A stretch of DNA of 14,319 nucleotides from CAZYIW01 sp964647705 (GCA_964647705.1 CAZYIW010000032.1:1-14319), one strand, 5' to 3'; shown: positions 7,157 through 13,950, numbered from the stretch's first letter. Notes: generated by a model not told the origin, from the letters alone. Program-made: numbers and translations.

Positions 7157-7702
7157 ATGAGTAGAGTTGCAAAAGCACCAATCACAATTCCAGCTGGCGT
7201 TGAAGTTTCAATAAACGGATCTGAGATGTCTGTTAAAGGTAAGCTAGGACAAATGAGTATGAACCTACATCCATTTGTTGCCATTGACAATGCAGATAAT
7301 ACATTGACTTTTTCTACAACCAAGGTAGATAAAAAAGAAGAAAAAGCAGCATGGGCACAAGCAGGGACTGCTAGAGCCAATACTGCAAATTTAATTCAGG
7401 GTGTATCAGAAGGTTTTGAAAAAAAATTAACACTTATCGGCGTGGGTTATCGTGCACAGGCAAAAGGAAAAGTACTTGATTTGACTTTGGGTTTTTCACA
7501 TCCTATCAATTACAACTTGCCAGAAGGCATAACTGTTGAGACACCTTCACAAACAGAAGTGGTAGTTAAAGGCATTGATAAGCAAAAAGTAGGTCAAGTG
7601 GCCGCTGAAATCAGAGCTTATCGTCCACCTGAGCCATATAAAGGCAAAGGTGTTCGCTATGCTGATGAGCAAGTGGTTCGTAAAGAAGCTAAGAAAAAAT
7701 AA
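7157..7702 (+). CDS. rplF: 50S ribosomal protein L6
   Basis: L6 lies near the factor-binding site of the 50S subunit and contacts the sarcin-ricin loop. It consists of two similar domains. The 181-residue product is slightly longer than in E. coli (177). MSRVAKAPITIPAGVEV opens the first domain. The second carries LIGVGYRAQAKGKVLDLTLG and the signature RPPEPYKGKGVRY near the C-terminus, with a short basic tail ending KKK. GGGAG at 7145-7149 lies 7 nt before the ATG. rplR follows after 15 bases. Confidence 0.98.
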   Translation: MSRVAKAPITIPAGVEVSINGSEMSVKGKLGQMSMNLHPFVAIDNADNTLTFSTTKVDKKEEKAAWAQAGTARANTANLIQGVSEGFEKKLTLIGVGYRAQAKGKVLDLTLGFSHPINYNLPEGITVETPSQTEVVVKGIDKQKVGQVAAEIRAYRPPEPYKGKGVRYADEQVVRKEAKKK

Positions 7703-7717
7703 TTAAGGGTTAGCAAG

Positions 7718-8065
7718 ATGAAAATTTCTAAAAAACAAGCTCGTATTAGAAGAGCAACAAGATTTAGAGCTAAGAATAGAGAATCTGGTGTAGAGCGTCT
7801 TTGCGTTCATAAAACTTCTCAACACATCTATGCACAAATTATTAGCCCTTGTGGTTCTAAAGTATTGGCATCAGCTTCATCACTGGCTACAAAAATGAAA
7901 AATGGTAGTAATAAAGATGCAGCGACCAAAGTTGGCGCACAAATTGCCAAAGCTGCCAAAAAAGCAAAAGTCACCAAAGTGGCCTTTGATCGCTCAGGTT
8001 TTAAATATCACGGCCGTGTAAAAGCATTGGCTGATGCCGCGAGAGAAGGTGGCTTGGACTTCTAA
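7718..8065 (+). CDS. rplR: 50S ribosomal protein L18
   Basis: L18 binds 5S rRNA and helps attach it to the central protuberance. The 115-residue product is close to the usual 117. ARIRRATRFRAKNRESG at the N-terminus is the basic arm. HKTSQHIYAQIISP and the C-terminal FDRSGFKYHGRVKALADAAR are diagnostic. AAGGG at 7705-7709 lies 8 nt before the ATG. It sits between rplF and rpsE as expected for spc. Confidence 0.98.
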   Translation: MKISKKQARIRRATRFRAKNRESGVERLCVHKTSQHIYAQIISPCGSKVLASASSLATKMKNGSNKDAATKVGAQIAKAAKKAKVTKVAFDRSGFKYHGRVKALADAAREGGLDF

Positions 8066-8090
8066 TTTATTGAGATATAAGGTTTAAATA

Positions 8091-8612
8091 ATGGCTGAAT
8101 ATAATAACAACAATAATAATAAAGACGAAAGCGAGTTTATTGAAAAATTGGTCAATATTCGACGCGTTGTCAAAGTGGTTAAGGGCGGTCGAATTTTTGG
8201 TTTCTCCGCTTTGGTGGTTGTTGGTGACGGCAAAGGTAAAGTTGGCTATGGTACGGGTAAGGCTCGTGAGGTGCCTGCAGCAATTCAAAAAGCCATGGAC
8301 AAAGCCAGAAGATCAATGAAGAGTGTTCCACTTAAAGATGGCACATTGTATTATCCAGTGAAGTCTCATGTGGGGGCAGCAAAAGTTTATATGCAACCAG
8401 CCTCTGAAGGTACCGGTGTGATTGCAGGTGGACCAATGCGTAGTGTTTTAGAAGCGGTAGGTGTTCATGACATCTTGGCTAAATGTAACGGTACGCGTAA
8501 CCCAATCAGTGTGGTACGCGCAACCATTGACGGTTTGACCAATATGTCTTCTCCACAGTCAGTTGCGGCTAAACGTGGCAAAACACTCGAGCAGATTACG
8601 GGAGAAGTGTAA
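8091..8612 (+). CDS. rpsE: 30S ribosomal protein S5 with N-terminal poly-Asn
   Basis: S5 lies at the mRNA entry site with S3 and S4 and affects decoding accuracy. It is the classical spectinomycin-resistance protein. The product has 173 residues (E. coli 167). The RNA-binding domain with RVVKVVKGGRIFGFSALVVV (about 24-43) and VGDGKGKVGYGTGKAREVP is followed by the second domain with GTGVIAGGPMRSVLEAVGV. Residues 5-10 are six asparagines, which account for most of the extra length. AAGG at 8079-8082 lies 8 nt before the ATG. The stop overlaps the rpmD start by one base. Confidence 0.98.
   Translation: MAEYNNNNNNKDESEFIEKLVNIRRVVKVVKGGRIFGFSALVVVGDGKGKVGYGTGKAREVPAAIQKAMDKARRSMKSVPLKDGTLYYPVKSHVGAAKVYMQPASEGTGVIAGGPMRSVLEAVGVHDILAKCNGTRNPISVVRATIDGLTNMSSPQSVAAKRGKTLEQITGEV
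8103..8120 (+). repeat. AAT/AAC codon run encoding six Asn in rpsE
   Basis: Six successive asparagine codons (a mix of AAT and AAC) follow the first four codons of rpsE. Changes in copy number would stay in frame. The mixed codons make simple recent slippage less likely. Confidence 0.8.
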
Positions 8613-8920
8613 TGGCTGATGAAGATAAAAAGGTAGTTAAAAAAGCACCGGCTAAAAAAGCAACTGTTGCTAAGAAAACAACGACGGCTAAAAAAGTAAC
8701 TGCCACTAAGAAAGCAGCAACAACTAAAAAAACCACTCCAAAAAACAAAACATTAAGCATAACGTTGGTAAAAAGTTTCCATGGCCGCCTACCATCTCAT
8801 CGTGCAACAGTAGCTGGTCTTGGTTTGAAAAGAATCAATCACACGGTCGAATTGGTGGATACACCACAGGTGCGTGGCATGATTAACAAAGTAGCTTACT
8901 TACTCAAAGTAAAGGGTTAA
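8612..8920 (+). CDS. rpmD: 50S ribosomal protein L30 with Lys/Ala/Thr-rich N-terminal extension
   Basis: L30 is a small 23S rRNA-binding protein. Residues from about 45 to 102 form a complete L30: KTLSITLVKSFHGRLPSHRA, then GLGLKRINHTVELVDTP and RGMINKVAYLLKVKG, matching the roughly 59-residue E. coli protein. The first ~44 residues are an extension made almost only of Lys, Ala, Thr and Val, with repeated KKAT/TAKK units resembling histone H1-like tails. GGAG at 8601-8604 lies 7 nt before the ATG, which overlaps the rpsE stop (TAATG). No start codon with a good ribosome-binding site is evident nearer the core, so the extension is probably translated. Its role is unknown; extra rRNA contact is the simplest guess. 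Confidence 0.95.
   Translation: MADEDKKVVKKAPAKKATVAKKTTTAKKVTATKKAATTKKTTPKNKTLSITLVKSFHGRLPSHRATVAGLGLKRINHTVELVDTPQVRGMINKVAYLLKVKG
8639..8743 (+). repeat. Low-complexity KKAT-type repeats in the rpmD N-terminal extension
   Basis: Residues 10-44 of L30 consist of degenerate repeats such as KKAPAKKAT, AKKTTTAKKVT and ATKKAATTKK. The DNA is built from near-repeats of GCTAAAAAA and ACTAAGAAA and includes a run of seven A bases. Strong positive charge and lack of hydrophobic residues suggest a disordered tail. Confidence 0.75.
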
Positions 8921-8923
8921 AAA

Positions 8924-9367
8924 ATGATATTGATGCAATTAAATACATTGGCTCCAGCGCAAGGCGAGAAAACAACAAGAAAACGTGTAGGTCGAGGCAT
9001 TGGCAGTGGCTTTGGCAAGACCTGTGGTCGTGGCCATAAAGGTCAAAAATCACGCTCTGGAGGTTTTACTAAAGTTGGTTTTGAAGGCGGGCAAATGCCC
9101 CTACAACGTCGCCTACCAAAAGTAGGATTTAGTTCAAGAGTTTCAAAGGTTACTTCTCAAGTAACACTTTCTGAAATTAACAAGTTAGAAGAAAAAAACG
9201 TTACCATTGATGTACTTAAACAACACAATCTGGTCAATAAAAATATTCAACGTGTTAAAGTCATATTATCAGGTGAAATTACCAGGGCAGTAAAATTATC
9301 TGGCATCAAAGCAACCAAAGGTGCAAAGGCGGCAATTGAAGCTGTTAAAGGTTCTGTGAGCGAGTAA
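8924..9367 (+). CDS. rplO: 50S ribosomal protein L15
   Basis: L15 is a late-assembly 23S rRNA-binding protein with a long basic N-terminal arm. The product has 147 residues from the ATG at 8924, or 144 (the E. coli length) from the ATG at 8933. AAGGG at 8912-8916 is 7 nt from the first and 16 nt from the second, so I chose the first. Family homology to MRLNTL would favour the second. The Gly/Arg/Lys-rich arm (KRVGRGIGSGFGKTCGRGHK) and GGQMPLQRRLPKVGF are diagnostic. Confidence 0.96.
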   Translation: MILMQLNTLAPAQGEKTTRKRVGRGIGSGFGKTCGRGHKGQKSRSGGFTKVGFEGGQMPLQRRLPKVGFSSRVSKVTSQVTLSEINKLEEKNVTIDVLKQHNLVNKNIQRVKVILSGEITRAVKLSGIKATKGAKAAIEAVKGSVSE

Positions 9368-9371
9368 TGAT

Positions 9372-10673
9372 ATGAGTCAACCTCTTGGTCTATCTGAAGA
9401 TTTAATAAAGCGCATCCTCTTTTTATTGGGTGCGTTAATTGTTTTTAGGCTAGGGACACATATCACTATTCCATTTATCTCGCCAGTTGCACTGGCGTCC
9501 TTAGTGCAGGATCAACAAGGCACAATTTTGGACATGTTTAATATGTTCTCTGGTGGCGCTTTGGAAAGGCTATCAATTTTTACTTTGGGTATCATGCCCT
9601 ACATTTCTGCATCGATTATTATGCAACTGATGACTTCGGTTGTACCGAAGTTGGAACAACTTAAAAAAGAAGGTGAGTCAGGTAAGCGTAAAATTACACA
9701 ATACACGCGTATTGGTACTGTATTACTGGCGACTTTCCAGTCTTATGGTATCTCAGTTGCTCTTCAATCACAAGATGCTGGTGGTGTTTCATTGGTAACC
9801 ACACCAGGTTTTGTGTTTATTTTTGTGACCGTAGTCACCCTAACCACAGGTACTTTATTTTTGATGTGGCTTGGCGAACAAATTACCGAAAAAGGCATTG
9901 GTAATGGTATTTCAATGATTATTTTTGCCGGTATCGTTTCTGGACTACCTTCTGCTCTAGGCCAAACACTTTCTCTAGTTGCCAACGGTACTTTAGGCGT
10001 GATTACTGTGGTAATCATCCTAGCAATGGCGTTTTTAGTTACAGCTTTTGTGGTCTATGTTGAGCGTGGTCAAAGGCGAATTACAGTCAATTATGCCAAA
10101 CGCCAACAAGGACGTAAAATGGTTGGCGGACAAAGCTCATACTTGCCATTAAAAATTAATATGGCCGGTGTGATTCCACCCATCTTTGCCTCGAGTATTA
10201 TTCTTTTTCCTGCAACACTAGGAGGTTGGTTTACTTCTGATGGCGGTGATGTGACACTCATCGATCAGATTATTGCTAGCTTATCGCCGGGCAACCTGCC
10301 CTACATTGTGTTTTATGCAGCAGCAATTATGTTTTTTACCTTCTTCTATACTGCTTTGACTTTTGATGCAAAAGACACAGCCGACAATCTAAAGCGCTCA
10401 GGTGGATTCATTCCAGGTATTCGTCCAGGACAACATTCAGCGGATTATATTGACACAGTGATGTCAAGATTAACATCAGCAGGTGCAGTCTATATTACTG
10501 CCGTGTGTCTACTGCCAGAGTTTTTGATTTTAAATTGGGATGTACCGTTTTATTTTGGTGGAACCAGTTTATTAATTATTGTGATAGTGGTAATGGATTT
10601 TATTGCTCAGGCACAGTCGCATTTAATGTCAAATCAATATGAGTCATTAATGAAAAAAGCGGGTTTGAATTAA
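9372..10673 (+). CDS. secY: Protein translocase subunit SecY
   Basis: SecY forms the inner-membrane channel that, with SecE, SecG and SecA, exports unfolded proteins and inserts membrane proteins. The 433-residue product shows the ten-helix pattern, with hydrophobic segments at about 13-33, 70-90, 113-133, 144-167, 177-200, 207-230, 264-288, 306-332, 365-384 and 393-413. EKGIGNGISMIIFAGIV (173-189) is a family motif. Arg351 in GGFIPGIRPG corresponds to the SecA-coupling R357 of E. coli. The N-terminal cytoplasmic segment is about ten residues shorter than in E. coli. Only a weak GAG precedes the start, and an in-frame stop at 9357 rules out a longer form. Translation is probably coupled to rplO, which ends 4 bases earlier. 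Confidence 0.98.
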   Translation: MSQPLGLSEDLIKRILFLLGALIVFRLGTHITIPFISPVALASLVQDQQGTILDMFNMFSGGALERLSIFTLGIMPYISASIIMQLMTSVVPKLEQLKKEGESGKRKITQYTRIGTVLLATFQSYGISVALQSQDAGGVSLVTTPGFVFIFVTVVTLTTGTLFLMWLGEQITEKGIGNGISMIIFAGIVSGLPSALGQTLSLVANGTLGVITVVIILAMAFLVTAFVVYVERGQRRITVNYAKRQQGRKMVGGQSSYLPLKINMAGVIPPIFASSIILFPATLGGWFTSDGGDVTLIDQIIASLSPGNLPYIVFYAAAIMFFTFFYTALTFDAKDTADNLKRSGGFIPGIRPGQHSADYIDTVMSRLTSAGAVYITAVCLLPEFLILNWDVPFYFGGTSLLIIVIVVMDFIAQAQSHLMSNQYESLMKKAGLN

Positions 10674-10692
10674 TTCAATAAGGGTAAGTATT

Positions 10693-10806
10693 ATGAAAGT
10701 AAGAGCATCGGTAAAAAAAATCTGTAAGAATTGTAAAATTATTAAGCGTAACGGCGTTGTACGCGTAATTTGCAAGGAGCCAAGACATAAGCAAAGACAA
10801 GGTTAA
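10693..10806 (+). CDS. rpmJ: 50S ribosomal protein L36 (zinc-ribbon form)
   Basis: L36 is the smallest large-subunit protein and helps fold a region of 23S rRNA. This 37-residue ORF begins MKVRASVKKICKNCK and ends RHKQRQG. Cys11, Cys14, Cys27 and His32 make the complete zinc-ribbon site, so this is the zinc-dependent (C+) form. AAGGG at 10680-10684 lies 8 nt before the ATG. Its place between secY and rpsM is the standard end of the spc operon. The consensus promoter for the alpha block begins 6 bases after its stop codon. Confidence 0.97.
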   Translation: MKVRASVKKICKNCKIIKRNGVVRVICKEPRHKQRQG

Positions 10807-10811
10807 TACGA

Positions 10812-10840
10812 TTGACAGCAAAAGAGTTCAAAAGTATAAT
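10812..10840 (+). promoter_or_regulatory. Consensus sigma-70 promoter of the alpha operon
   Basis: TTGACA at 10812-10817 and TATAAT at 10835-10840 are separated by exactly 17 bases, a perfect match to the sigma-70 consensus. The start site should fall near 10847. The stretch between the -10 box and that start is TGCGGG, a GC-rich discriminator in a very AT-rich region, as found in promoters under stringent (ppGpp) control. The promoter sits right after rpmJ and 82 bases before rpsM, where E. coli also has its alpha-operon promoter. The boxes are read directly; activity and regulation are inferred. Confidence 0.85.
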
Positions 10841-10846
10841 TGCGGG

Positions 10847-10921
10847 TTTTTTAAATTTTTAATTTAAGGTAATTTTTTTTAAGAAAAACATAGACCATTA
10901 GAGGACAAAAAAAGGAAGTTT
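10847..10921 (+). promoter_or_regulatory. Probable 5' leader of the rpsM-rplQ transcript
   Basis: About 75 AT-rich bases lie between the inferred start site and the rpsM ATG. They include an A/T hairpin (10851-10867), a run of eight T (10873-10880), a run of seven A (10907-10913) and the ribosome-binding site AAGGA (10912-10916). The T and A runs could pair in RNA and cover the ribosome-binding site. In E. coli, S4 represses this operon by binding a pseudoknot in the leader. Control of the same kind here is possible, but the E. coli sequence itself is not recognisable. Confidence 0.45.
10851..10867 (+). repeat. Inverted repeat TTAAATT/AATTTAA in the alpha leader
   Basis: A perfect 7-bp inverted repeat (10851-10857 and 10861-10867) surrounds a TTT loop and could be extended by two G-U pairs. 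The stem contains no G-C pair, so it would be weak at ordinary temperatures. It is too weak to call a terminator. Confidence 0.5.
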
Positions 10922-11275
10922 ATGGCACGAATAGCAGGAATTAATATTCCAACACACAAGCACATTGTTATTGGCTTGCAATCAGTTTTTGGTATTGGTA
11001 ATACCAGAGCGAAAGAGATTTGTAATGCGACAAAATTAGATCCAACAACCAAAGTTTCTGATTTAACTGAAGATCAGTTGGAAAGCTTGCGTTCTGCAGT
11101 GGCAAAGTTTGAGGTTGAAGGCGACCTTCGTCGACAAATTGCCATGGACATTAAACGTCTAAGAGACTTGGGTTGTTATCGTGGTATACGCCATAGAAAA
11201 TCACTGCCCGTCCGAGGTCAAAGAACTAAGACAAATGCGAGAACCAGAAAAGGCCCTCGCCGTCTCATTAAATAA
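10922..11275 (+). CDS. rpsM: 30S ribosomal protein S13
   Basis: S13 forms intersubunit bridges from the 30S head and touches P-site tRNA with its C-terminal tail. The 117-residue product is the normal length. MARIAGINIPTHKH at the N-terminus, the helix-two-turn-helix region with FGIGNTRAKEIC (about 23-34) and the basic tail GQRTKTNARTRKGPRR are diagnostic. AAGGA at 10912-10916 lies 5 nt before the ATG. It is the first gene of the alpha block and lies directly downstream of the consensus promoter. Confidence 0.98.
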   Translation: MARIAGINIPTHKHIVIGLQSVFGIGNTRAKEICNATKLDPTTKVSDLTEDQLESLRSAVAKFEVEGDLRRQIAMDIKRLRDLGCYRGIRHRKSLPVRGQRTKTNARTRKGPRRLIK

Positions 11276-11296
11276 TTTATAGGTAGATTAAATACT

Positions 11297-11683
11297 ATGG
11301 CTAATGCAGCAACTAAAAAGAAATCAAAGAAAGTCGTTACAGATGGTATTGCGCATATACATGCGACATTCAACAACACAATTGTGATGATAACCGATCG
11401 TCATGGTAACGCACTTTGCTGGACAACATCTGGCGGTTCAGGTTTTAGAGGTTCTAGAAAATCAACTCCTTTTGCTGCACAAGTTGCAGCGACCAATTGC
11501 GCAGATAAAGCCATTGCCTCATTCGGCATGAAAAATTTAGATGTACGAGTCAAAGGGCCGGGCCCAGGTCGTGATTCTGCTATTCGTGGACTCAATGCAC
11601 AAGGTTTAAAAATTCAATCAATCACAGATGTGACACCTATTCCTCATAATGGATGTCGTCCTTCTAAAAAACGTAGAGTATAA
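11297..11683 (+). CDS. rpsK: 30S ribosomal protein S11
   Basis: S11 lies on the 30S platform near the mRNA exit and the E site. The 128-residue product is close to E. coli (129). GIAHIHATFNNTIVMITDRHG (about 17-37), VRVKGPGPGRDSAIRGL and the C-terminal DVTPIPHNGCRPSKKRRV are family hallmarks. Asn118 corresponds to the residue converted to isoaspartate in E. coli. The nearest purine-rich site (AGG at 11281-11283) is 13 nt from the ATG, so initiation looks weaker than for its neighbours. Confidence 0.98.
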   Translation: MANAATKKKSKKVVTDGIAHIHATFNNTIVMITDRHGNALCWTTSGGSGFRGSRKSTPFAAQVAATNCADKAIASFGMKNLDVRVKGPGPGRDSAIRGLNAQGLKIQSITDVTPIPHNGCRPSKKRRV

Positions 11684-11692
11684 GGAACAATT

Positions 11693-12319
11693 ATGGCAAG
11701 ATATACTGGACCAACTTGTAAATTAGCACGCCGTGAAGGCACAGATCTCTTCTTAAAGAGTGGTGTTAGGTCACTTGATTCTAAGTGCAAAGTTAATCAA
11801 CTACCTGGTATGCATGGTGCTACAGCTCGTCGTGCAAAAGGTTCTGATTATGGTCTACAACTCCGAGAAAAACAAAAAGTTCGTCGTATGTATGGATTAT
11901 TGGAAAAACAATTCCGCCTATACTACAAAAAAGCTTCACAAAAGAAAGGCTCAACCGGTGAGAACCTACTTTCGTTACTAGAGTGTCGTCTAGATAATGT
12001 GGTTTATCGTATGGGTTTTGCTTCAACGCGAGCTGAAGCACGTCAGTTGGTGTCCCATAAGGCTATTCTAGTCAATGGTCGAGTCGTTAATATTCCTTCA
12101 TTTCAAGTGAGTGAAAATGACGAAGTTGAAGTGAGAGAAAAAGCAAAAAAACAATCGCGTATCCAATTAGCATTAGAGCTAGCTGAGCAAGCAGGTCAAG
12201 CTGAATGGGTGGATGTAGATAATAAAGCACTTAAAGGTGTTTTTAAAAATATTCCAGCACGTGATGATTTATCATCAGATATTGAAGAACACTTAATTGT
12301 GGAATTGTACTCTAAGTAA
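11693..12319 (+). CDS. rpsD: 30S ribosomal protein S4
   Basis: S4 starts 16S rRNA folding and lines the mRNA entry site. In E. coli it is also the translational repressor of the alpha operon. The 208-residue product is full length (E. coli 206). MARYTGPTCKLARREGTDLF opens the protein. The S4 RNA-binding domain runs from about 98 with RLDNVVYRMGF and HKAILVNGRVVN. The end is EEHLIVELYSK, nearly as in E. coli. Only Cys9 and Cys32 remain of the four-cysteine zinc site found in some S4 proteins. AAGGA at 11682-11686 lies 6 nt before the ATG. Confidence 0.98.
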   Translation: MARYTGPTCKLARREGTDLFLKSGVRSLDSKCKVNQLPGMHGATARRAKGSDYGLQLREKQKVRRMYGLLEKQFRLYYKKASQKKGSTGENLLSLLECRLDNVVYRMGFASTRAEARQLVSHKAILVNGRVVNIPSFQVSENDEVEVREKAKKQSRIQLALELAEQAGQAEWVDVDNKALKGVFKNIPARDDLSSDIEEHLIVELYSK

Positions 12320-12329
12320 AGGAAAAATT

Positions 12330-13310
12330 ATGCAAGGTAGCGCAAGAGACTTTTTAAAGCCAAAGTTAGTTGAAGCATCAGAAATCGGTAACAACGAATA
12401 TAGAATCATACTTGAGCCACTTGAAAGAGGTTTTGGTCATACATTAGGTAATGCTCTTAGAAGAACATTGCTCTCTTCAATAGTAGGATCAGCCGTGACT
12501 GAAGTCGCCATCGATGGCGTAATGCATGAGTACTCAACCATAGAAGGTGTACAAGAAGATGTTTTGGATATTTTGCTTAACCTAAAAGAAGTATCTGTTG
12601 CACTCAATACAACAGATTCAACTGAAGTTGTGATAGAAAAATCCGGCCCTGCTGAGATTACTGTAGCGGATATTGAGTCAAACGGTACCGATATTTCAGT
12701 TTTTAATCCAGAAAAAGTTATCGCCACAGTTAATGAAGGTGGCAGCATTCGTATGACTTTAAAGATTTCAACAGGTCGTGGCTATGACACAGCCATTACT
12801 CGTGATGAAGAGGCCTCAACTATTGGGGGTATGCAACTTGATGCAAGTTTTTCTCCAATCAAGCGCGTAAGCTTTACTGTTGACGCAGCACGTGTTGATC
12901 AAAAAGTGAATTTAGACAAGCTCAATATCAATATGGAGACAAATGGTTCTGTAGATGCCGAAGAAGCGATCAAACGAGCAGCGACAATTTTGCAAGACCA
13001 GCTTTCATCTTTTGTTGAGTTAGAGATGGTTGAAGAAGAGGCACAATTACCAACCTCAGATGACTTCGATCCACAATTATTAGCAGCAGTTGACGAATTG
13101 GAATTGACTGTGCGTTCAGCCAACTGCTTAAAAGCAGAGCAGATTTACTATATTGGTGATTTGATTCAAAAAACTGAGCAAGATTTGCTTAGAACACCAA
13201 ACCTAGGTCGTAAGTCGTTAAACGAAATAAAAGAAGTATTGACAGAAAAAGGCTTGGAATTGGGAACAGAGATTGAAAATTGGCCACCCGTTGACTTAAT
13301 GAGTGAATAA
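12330..13310 (+). CDS. rpoA: DNA-directed RNA polymerase subunit alpha
   Basis: The alpha dimer nucleates RNA polymerase assembly, and its C-terminal domain binds UP elements and activators. The product has 326 residues (E. coli 329) and starts MQGSARDFLKPKL at an ATG placed 6 nt after AAAGGA (12318-12323). An upstream in-frame TTG at 12297 lies inside rpsD and is rejected. The N-terminal domain has LEPLERGFGHTLGNALRR (28-45), including Arg45 needed for assembly. The linker is at about 232-248. The C-terminal domain has Arg262, Asn265, Gly293, Lys295, Ser296 and Glu299, matching the E. coli DNA-contact residues R265, N268, G296, K298, S299 and E302. It lies between rpsD and rplQ as usual. Confidence 0.99.
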   Translation: MQGSARDFLKPKLVEASEIGNNEYRIILEPLERGFGHTLGNALRRTLLSSIVGSAVTEVAIDGVMHEYSTIEGVQEDVLDILLNLKEVSVALNTTDSTEVVIEKSGPAEITVADIESNGTDISVFNPEKVIATVNEGGSIRMTLKISTGRGYDTAITRDEEASTIGGMQLDASFSPIKRVSFTVDAARVDQKVNLDKLNINMETNGSVDAEEAIKRAATILQDQLSSFVELEMVEEEAQLPTSDDFDPQLLAAVDELELTVRSANCLKAEQIYYIGDLIQKTEQDLLRTPNLGRKSLNEIKEVLTEKGLELGTEIENWPPVDLMSE

Positions 13311-13328
13311 TAAAACCAGGACACTAAA

Positions 13329-13721
13329 ATGAGACATAGAAAGTCAGGCAAACAACTTAATCGTAATGCATCGCACCGTAAAGCGATGTTCAAGAATATG
13401 GCAAATTCGTTGTTTCAGCACGAAATGATTAAAACCACTTTGCCTAAAGCTAAAGAGCTACGCCGTGTGGTTGAACCGTTAATCACCAAAGCAAAGTCCG
13501 ACAGCGTTGCTAATCGTCGTTATGTGTTTGCAAAATTACGTGATGATTCTTCGGTGGCAAAACTTTTTACCGAGTTAGGTCCCTTCTATAAAGATAGACC
13601 AGGCGGTTATGTGCGTATTTTAAAAGCCGGTTTCCGTACAGGTGATAAAGCACCTATGGCCATTGTACAATTGGTTGACTTTGACAGTGACGATACCACT
13701 GAAGCAACACAAGATTCATAA
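13329..13721 (+). CDS. rplQ: 50S ribosomal protein L17
   Basis: L17 lies on the back of the 50S subunit near the tunnel exit. The 130-residue product matches the family (E. coli 127). MRHRKSGKQLNRNASHRKAM at the N-terminus and GGYVRILKAGFRTGDKAPMA near 96-115 are diagnostic, followed by an acidic tail. AGGA at 13318-13321 lies 7 nt before the ATG. It is the last gene of the classical alpha operon. No terminator follows: rpsU starts 13 bases after the stop codon. Confidence 0.98.
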   Translation: MRHRKSGKQLNRNASHRKAMFKNMANSLFQHEMIKTTLPKAKELRRVVEPLITKAKSDSVANRRYVFAKLRDDSSVAKLFTELGPFYKDRPGGYVRILKAGFRTGDKAPMAIVQLVDFDSDDTTEATQDS

Positions 13722-13734
13722 GGATAAATTATTT

Positions 13735-13950
13735 ATGCCATCAATTAAAGTAAGAGAAAACGAACCTTTTGACATTGCACTAAGACGCTTTCGTCGTTCT
13801 TGTGATCGAGCCGGTGTAATTACCGACGTGAGAAAAAAAGAATTTTACGAAAAACCAACATGGGTGAAAAAACGTAAAAAAGCAGCTGCTGTTAAACGTA
13901 CACACAAAGAGATGGCGAAGAATCGCGTTCAACGCAGACGTCTATACTAA
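13735..13950 (+). CDS. rpsU: 30S ribosomal protein S21
   Basis: S21 lies near the anti-Shine-Dalgarno end of 16S rRNA and helps translation initiation. Started at the ATG at 13735, the product is 71 residues, exactly as in E. coli. It begins MPSIKVRENEPFDIALRRFR and ends AKNRVQRRRLY. AAGGA at 13720-13724 lies 10 nt upstream and overlaps the rplQ stop. A longer frame opening with GTG at 13642 lies inside rplQ and is rejected. In E. coli rpsU heads the rpsU-dnaG-rpoD operon. Here it directly follows the alpha operon, and no strong promoter is visible between them. Confidence 0.98.
   Translation: MPSIKVRENEPFDIALRRFRRSCDRAGVITDVRKKEFYEKPTWVKKRKKAAAVKRTHKEMAKNRVQRRRLY

Noticed and set aside
9764..10018. 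84-codon minus-strand open frame inside secY
   Set aside because: It lies wholly opposite an intact, conserved secY and matches no family I recognise.
10842..10852. GCGGG followed by a T run, resembling the end of an intrinsic terminator after rpmJ
   Set aside because: No CCCGC-like partner lies upstream to form a stem. The bases are better explained as the discriminator after the TATAAT box.
11760..11981. 73-codon plus-strand open frame inside rpsD in another frame
   Set aside because: Out-of-frame shadow of a fully conserved S4 gene.
12297..12329. TTG start extending RpoA by eleven residues
   Set aside because: It lies inside rpsD. The conserved MQGS start at 12330 has AAAGGA at ideal distance.
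13642..13671. GTGATA, 18 bases, TACAAT inside rplQ as a possible promoter for rpsU
   Set aside because: The -35 match is only four of six and the spacing is off by one. Chance matches of this quality are common in AT-rich DNA.
13642..13734. GTG start extending S21 by 31 residues
   Set aside because: The extra sequence is rplQ in another frame. The 71-residue form matches S21 exactly and has its own ribosome-binding site.
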